From contig CAYUBQ010000011.1 in the NCBI GenBank assembly GCA_964443135.1, positions 1-64,000 of the forward strand: DNA of 64,000 bases. Direction: 5' to 3'. Both the position numbers and the translations under genes were made by a program. Position 1 is the stretch's first letter. Each line of letters opens with the position of its first letter. Below the pieces are notes generated by a model. It searched no databases and had not been told where the DNA came from. It saw nothing but the letters and a program-made list of their open reading frames with translations. This DNA comes from JAIPEI01 sp964443135 (GTDB taxonomy: Bacteria > Desulfobacterota > DSM-4660 > Desulfatiglandales > HGW-15). Below, in pieces: positions 60,884-64,000 of this stretch.

Positions 60884-60920
60884 CCCGGCCCGTCGAGGGG
60901 CGGTATGAGCGCGTCTAAGG

Positions 60921-60936
60921 TGGCACATTTATTGCT
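60921..60936 (+). promoter_or_regulatory. Sigma-54 (RpoN) promoter for cheA
   Basis: TGGCAC at 60921-60926, five bases, then TTGCT at 60932-60936 matches the -24/-12 consensus TGGCAC-N5-TTGCW at every position. Predicted transcription start is near 60946, about 77 bases before the cheA ATG. Confidence 0.82.
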
Positions 60937-61022
60937 GTACAGCCAGGGGACGGACGTCCAGCCGCCGCGGTCCGGGGCGTCGCGCGGACGTTTTCGAAAG
61001 CCGCGGACCGCACGGGAGCCCC

Positions 61023-63725
61023 ATGAGCACGCCATACGACGAAAACACGATCAACGAGTTTGTCGCGGAAAACCGGGACCATCTCGAAGAGATCGAACCG
61101 GATCTCCTCGCCATGGAGCAGGGGGAGAGAGAAGCCGATCCCGAAATCGTCAACCGCGTGTTCCGCGCCATTCACAGCATCAAGGGATCCTCGGGCTTCT
61201 TTCGGTTCACGGCGATCAAGGAGCTCAGCCACGTCATGGAAAGCGTGCTCATGCGCTTTCGCGAGGGAAGGCTTTCCCCCGACTCCTCCGGAATCGACGC
61301 CCTCCTCGGCGGGGTGGACAAGCTGCGCATCATGTTCGCGGATGTGGAGAAGAGCGACCTGGTCGCCTACCGGGACGAGCTCGAGCGGCTCAACGCCATT
61401 CTGGAGCCGCCGGACCGCCTACCGTCCGAGGAGGCCGCCCATGAGGGCGGTACGGCGACCGACGGATCTGCGACCTCCGGCCCCGCTCTCGACGGGCCGC
61501 TCGATCGGGCCGTCCGCGACGCCCTCGAGGAAGGACTCTACGTCTACGCCATCCAATGGTCCGACGAAGACGAGCCCGGAAGCCCGCCCGACCTGGAGGG
61601 CCGGATGGCCGACTACGGCCAATGCCTCGGCCGAAGCGGCGCCGATCCGGAGACCGGCAGGCCCGGCTTCCTGTTCGCCACGGTCATGGAAACCGATCTG
61701 CTTTGCGAGGCCCTCGGCGTGGGTGAAGATCGGGTCACCCCCCTGGTCGTGGGCTCGTCGGGTCCCGCCGGTGAAGAGGCCGTTTCCCCTCCACCGGAAG
61801 CCGAGGAGTCGCCCCCCGCTCCTCCCGCACCGGACGCTCCGTCCGAGCCCACCCCTCCCAGGGCCTCCGACGACGCCGACAAAGGGCACTACGAGACGAT
61901 CCGGGTTCCCGTCGAAATGATCGACAGGCTGATGAACCTCGCCGGGGAGCTGGTCCTGGGCCGAAATCAGCTGCGCCGGGAGCTGGACGAGGCCGCGCGC
62001 ACCAACCCGAGGCTCGCTCCCCTGATCCAGAACGTGGACGTGGTGACGAGCGAGGTTCAGGAGCGGATCGTCCAGATGCGCATGCAGCCGATGGGAAACC
62101 TGTTCAACAAGTTCAGCCGCCTCGTCCGCGACACCTCCAGGCGACTTCACAAGGAGGTGGACGTCATCTTCGAGGGCCGGGAGGTCGAGCTGGACAAGAC
62201 CATCCTGGAGGGACTGTCGGACCCCATCATCCACCTGCTCCGAAACGGGCTCGACCACGGAATCGAACCACCCGGGATCCGTGAAGCCGCCGGGAAGCCG
62301 CGCAGGGGGACCCTTCACCTCCGCGCCTTTCACGAGGGCGGGCAGGTGAACATCACCGTCCGGGATGACGGACGCGGCATCGACGCGGGAAAGGTGGCGG
62401 AAAAGGCGATCGGCCAGGGACTCCTCACCGCCGAGGGGGCGGCGGGCATGAGCAGGAAGGAGAAGATCAACCTGGTCTTCACACCGGGCTTTTCGACTGC
62501 GGACGCTGTTTCGGAGATCTCCGGACGCGGGGTCGGGATGGACGTGGTGAAGACCAACATCGAAAAGCTCGGCGGGCACATCGAGATCGGCAGCGTGGAG
62601 GGGAAGGGTTCGTCCGTGCAGATCAGGCTGCCCTTGACCCTGGCCATCATCCCCTCCCTCATCGTCGGGGCCGAGGGGCATCGCTTCGCCATCCCTCAGG
62701 CCAATGTCAAGGAGCTCGTTTGCGTCCGGGCCGGTGACGTCGCCCAGGAGATCGAGGAGGTGGCCGGGGCGGAGGTGCTGCGAATACGCGGAAGCCTTCT
62801 GCCCGTCGTCCGCCTTGCGGACGTCCTCGATCTCGAGCGTTCGTTCATCCATCCTGCTACGGGAGAGGCCATGCCGGACCGGCGGCATCGCCTGCGCGAT
62901 CGGAGGAGCCTCGGGGGGGACGGGTCCGTCTCCTCCGGCGAGGAGGCGGAGAAGCGCAGAAAAAGGGCGGACAGGCGCCAGAGCTGGCACAGCGACCTGT
63001 ACGTCGTGGTGCTCAAGCTCGGCGGGAACCGGTTCGGGCTGTGCGTCGACCGGCTCTTCGACACCGAGGAGATCGTGGTCAAGCCTCTGTCCGATCACCT
63101 CGAGGGCGTCCACTGCTTCGCGGGTGCGACCATCATGGGGGACGGCAAGGTGGCCATGATCCTGGACGCCGCCGGGATCGCAGACCGGCAGCAGCTCCGC
63201 TTCAACGAGGTCGGTGCGGAGGAACGAAGGCGCAGAGACGCGGAGGAAGCCCGGAGGGAAACCGAGGCCGGGAGCCGCCGCTCCGTTCTCCTGTTCAACG
63301 GCGAGCTGGAAGAATCCTTCGCCCTGCCCCTGGAGCAGGTCTCCCGACTGGAGAAGGTGACCCCCGAGGCCGTCCACCGCGTCGGGGAGCGGGAGTTCGT
63401 GGATTATCGGGGGGAAGGCCTCCCGCTGATCCGGCTGGAGCAGGTTCTCCCCGTCTCCCCCCTCAACGGGGGACTGGAGGAGCTGTATGTCATCGTCCCG
63501 AAATCCGCCCGGCAACCGGCCGGGATCCTGGCCTCGCGAATCCTGGACACCGTGGAAACGTCCGTGCCCGTACCCGATCACAACCGTCCGACCCCGGGCC
63601 TCCTGGGCAGCTCCTTCCTCGACGGGCGCATGACGCTCTTTCTGGATCTGGAGGGTCTCCTGTCCCTTTTCGAAGGCCGCAGGACGCCGGTGAAGGAGGC
63701 GGCCGTGCAGGGAGGGTCGCAATGA
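61023..63725 (+). CDS. cheA: Chemotaxis histidine kinase CheA, two CheW-like domains
   Basis: CheA autophosphorylates in chemoreceptor arrays and passes phosphate to CheY/CheB. The 900-residue protein has an N-terminal HPt domain with phospho-accepting His51 in AIHSIKGSSGFF, a Pro/Glu-rich linker with a P2-like region (about 150-290), a dimerisation domain (MIDRLMNLAGELVLGRNQL), the ATPase core (N-box LLRNGLDHGIE, G1 DDGRGID, G2 GRGVGMDVVK) and a CheW-like P5 domain. The P5 domain is interrupted by about 60 charged residues near 620-665, and a second CheW-like domain occupies about 755-885. The tandem CheW domains are unusual. The downstream cheW overlaps its stop by ATGA. Confidence 0.96.
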   Translation: MSTPYDENTINEFVAENRDHLEEIEPDLLAMEQGEREADPEIVNRVFRAIHSIKGSSGFFRFTAIKELSHVMESVLMRFREGRLSPDSSGIDALLGGVDKLRIMFADVEKSDLVAYRDELERLNAILEPPDRLPSEEAAHEGGTATDGSATSGPALDGPLDRAVRDALEEGLYVYAIQWSDEDEPGSPPDLEGRMADYGQCLGRSGADPETGRPGFLFATVMETDLLCEALGVGEDRVTPLVVGSSGPAGEEAVSPPPEAEESPPAPPAPDAPSEPTPPRASDDADKGHYETIRVPVEMIDRLMNLAGELVLGRNQLRRELDEAARTNPRLAPLIQNVDVVTSEVQERIVQMRMQPMGNLFNKFSRLVRDTSRRLHKEVDVIFEGREVELDKTILEGLSDPIIHLLRNGLDHGIEPPGIREAAGKPRRGTLHLRAFHEGGQVNITVRDDGRGIDAGKVAEKAIGQGLLTAEGAAGMSRKEKINLVFTPGFSTADAVSEISGRGVGMDVVKTNIEKLGGHIEIGSVEGKGSSVQIRLPLTLAIIPSLIVGAEGHRFAIPQANVKELVCVRAGDVAQEIEEVAGAEVLRIRGSLLPVVRLADVLDLERSFIHPATGEAMPDRRHRLRDRRSLGGDGSVSSGEEAEKRRKRADRRQSWHSDLYVVVLKLGGNRFGLCVDRLFDTEEIVVKPLSDHLEGVHCFAGATIMGDGKVAMILDAAGIADRQQLRFNEVGAEERRRRDAEEARRETEAGSRRSVLLFNGELEESFALPLEQVSRLEKVTPEAVHRVGEREFVDYRGEGLPLIRLEQVLPVSPLNGGLEELYVIVPKSARQPAGILASRILDTVETSVPVPDHNRPTPGLLGSSFLDGRMTLFLDLEGLLSLFEGRRTPVKEAAVQGGSQ

Positions 63726-64000
63726 CCTCCAGGCAGTTCGTGACGTTCCGAATCGACGAGCATCTCGTGGGAATCGACATCCTGAAGGTGCGGGAGATCA
63801 ACCGCATACTGGAAATCACGCCGGTGCAGCAGGCACCGGCCTATGTTCGGGGACTCGTGAATCTTCGCGGGCAGACCGTCACGGTCTTCGATCTCGGGGT
63901 CCGGCTCGGCCTCTCCCCCAGGGTCGTCACCGGAACCAGCCACAACGTGATCCTCAAACCGGAGGCTGTCGGCCTCCTGGTGGACAGGATCGGAGACGTG
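63722..64000 (+). CDS. cheW: Chemotaxis protein CheW (truncated at window end)
   Basis: CheW couples chemoreceptors to CheA. The visible 93 residues start MTSRQFVTFRIDEHLVGIDI and contain KVREINRILEITPVQQAP, YVRGLVNLRGQTVTVFDL and the beginning of the last strand (GLLVDRIGDV), the full typical SH3-like pattern. The gene runs off the end of the window. The ATG overlaps the cheA stop, so it is translated with it. Confidence 0.93.
   Translation, partial: MTSRQFVTFRIDEHLVGIDILKVREINRILEITPVQQAPAYVRGLVNLRGQTVTVFDLGVRLGLSPRVVTGTSHNVILKPEAVGLLVDRIGDV

Larger units (their letters stand above)
60573..61022. other. Intergenic region upstream of cheA
   Basis: This 450-base region has no supported gene. 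It contains two inverted hairpins (60817-60878) and a sigma-54 promoter (60921-60936). The first 200 bases are GC-rich without recognisable signals. Confidence 0.7.

Overview
The window is a GC-rich (about two thirds G+C by eye), gene-dense chromosomal segment from a Gram-negative bacterium, most likely a deltaproteobacterium (Desulfobacterota). The envelope genes lapA, lapB, lptE, lnt and murJ show an LPS-type outer membrane. The gene orders rimP-nusA-rnpM-infB-DUF503-rbfA-truB-rpsO-pnp-M16-dut and DUF177-rpmF-plsX-fabG-acpP-fabF-rpiB-glyA-dCMP deaminase-nrdR-ribD-ribE-ribBA-ribH-nusB resemble, from memory, those of Geobacter/Syntrophobacter-like genomes. The sequence comes from a draft or metagenome assembly: a 100-N gap at 29779-29878 is flanked by the same 55 bases on both sides. 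I see no rRNA, CRISPR array, prophage, insertion sequence or antibiotic-resistance gene.

Layout. 86-3866 (+): dprA and topA. 4255-5640 (+): an orphan NtrC-type response regulator with two altered core motifs. 5610-18666 (-): a long transcription/translation operon beginning with tRNA-Gly(CCC) behind a near-consensus promoter and running rimP, nusA, rnpM, infB, DUF503, rbfA, truB, rpsO, pnp, M16 peptidase, dut, an MBL hydrolase, a Cys-rich protein and a tRNA methyltransferase. 18827-22659 (+): a CorC/HlyC-type CBS protein, lnt, and prfB with a programmed +1 frameshift. 22694-29730 (-): HIT protein, lapA, lapB, mutS and an AMIN-type amidase, with three tandem 107-bp repeats between mutS and the amidase. 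29941-33806: a YfcE-type phosphoesterase, a FmdB-type zinc ribbon, a UPF0280 protein, a BaiN/HI0933-type flavoprotein and a small coupled unknown. 33814-42122 (-): guaA, guaB, ppx/gppA, manA, a UMF1-type MFS transporter and murJ. 42263-42529 (+): rpsT with a TTG start.

42573-58926 (-) is one co-directional run of about 16 kb: DUF177, rpmF, plsX, fabG, acpP, fabF, rpiB, glyA, dCMP deaminase, nrdR, the riboflavin genes, nusB, a stand-alone M17 N-terminal domain, leuS, lptE and holA. The usual fabH and fabD are missing from the fatty-acid block. Degenerate relatives of the 107-bp repeat sit exactly at the 3' ends of three genes in this run. 59248-64000: an unrecognised 352-residue protein with its own promoter, a small unknown, then cheA and a truncated cheW behind a textbook sigma-54 promoter, with two palindromes at enhancer-like distance.

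Most of the window is housekeeping. The least explained items are the 107-bp repeat family that supplies stop codons, the sigma-54 promoter with its upstream palindromes, the regulator with altered sigma-54 contact and Walker B motifs, and the 352-residue protein at 59248-60306. I did not find a clear new multi-gene system.
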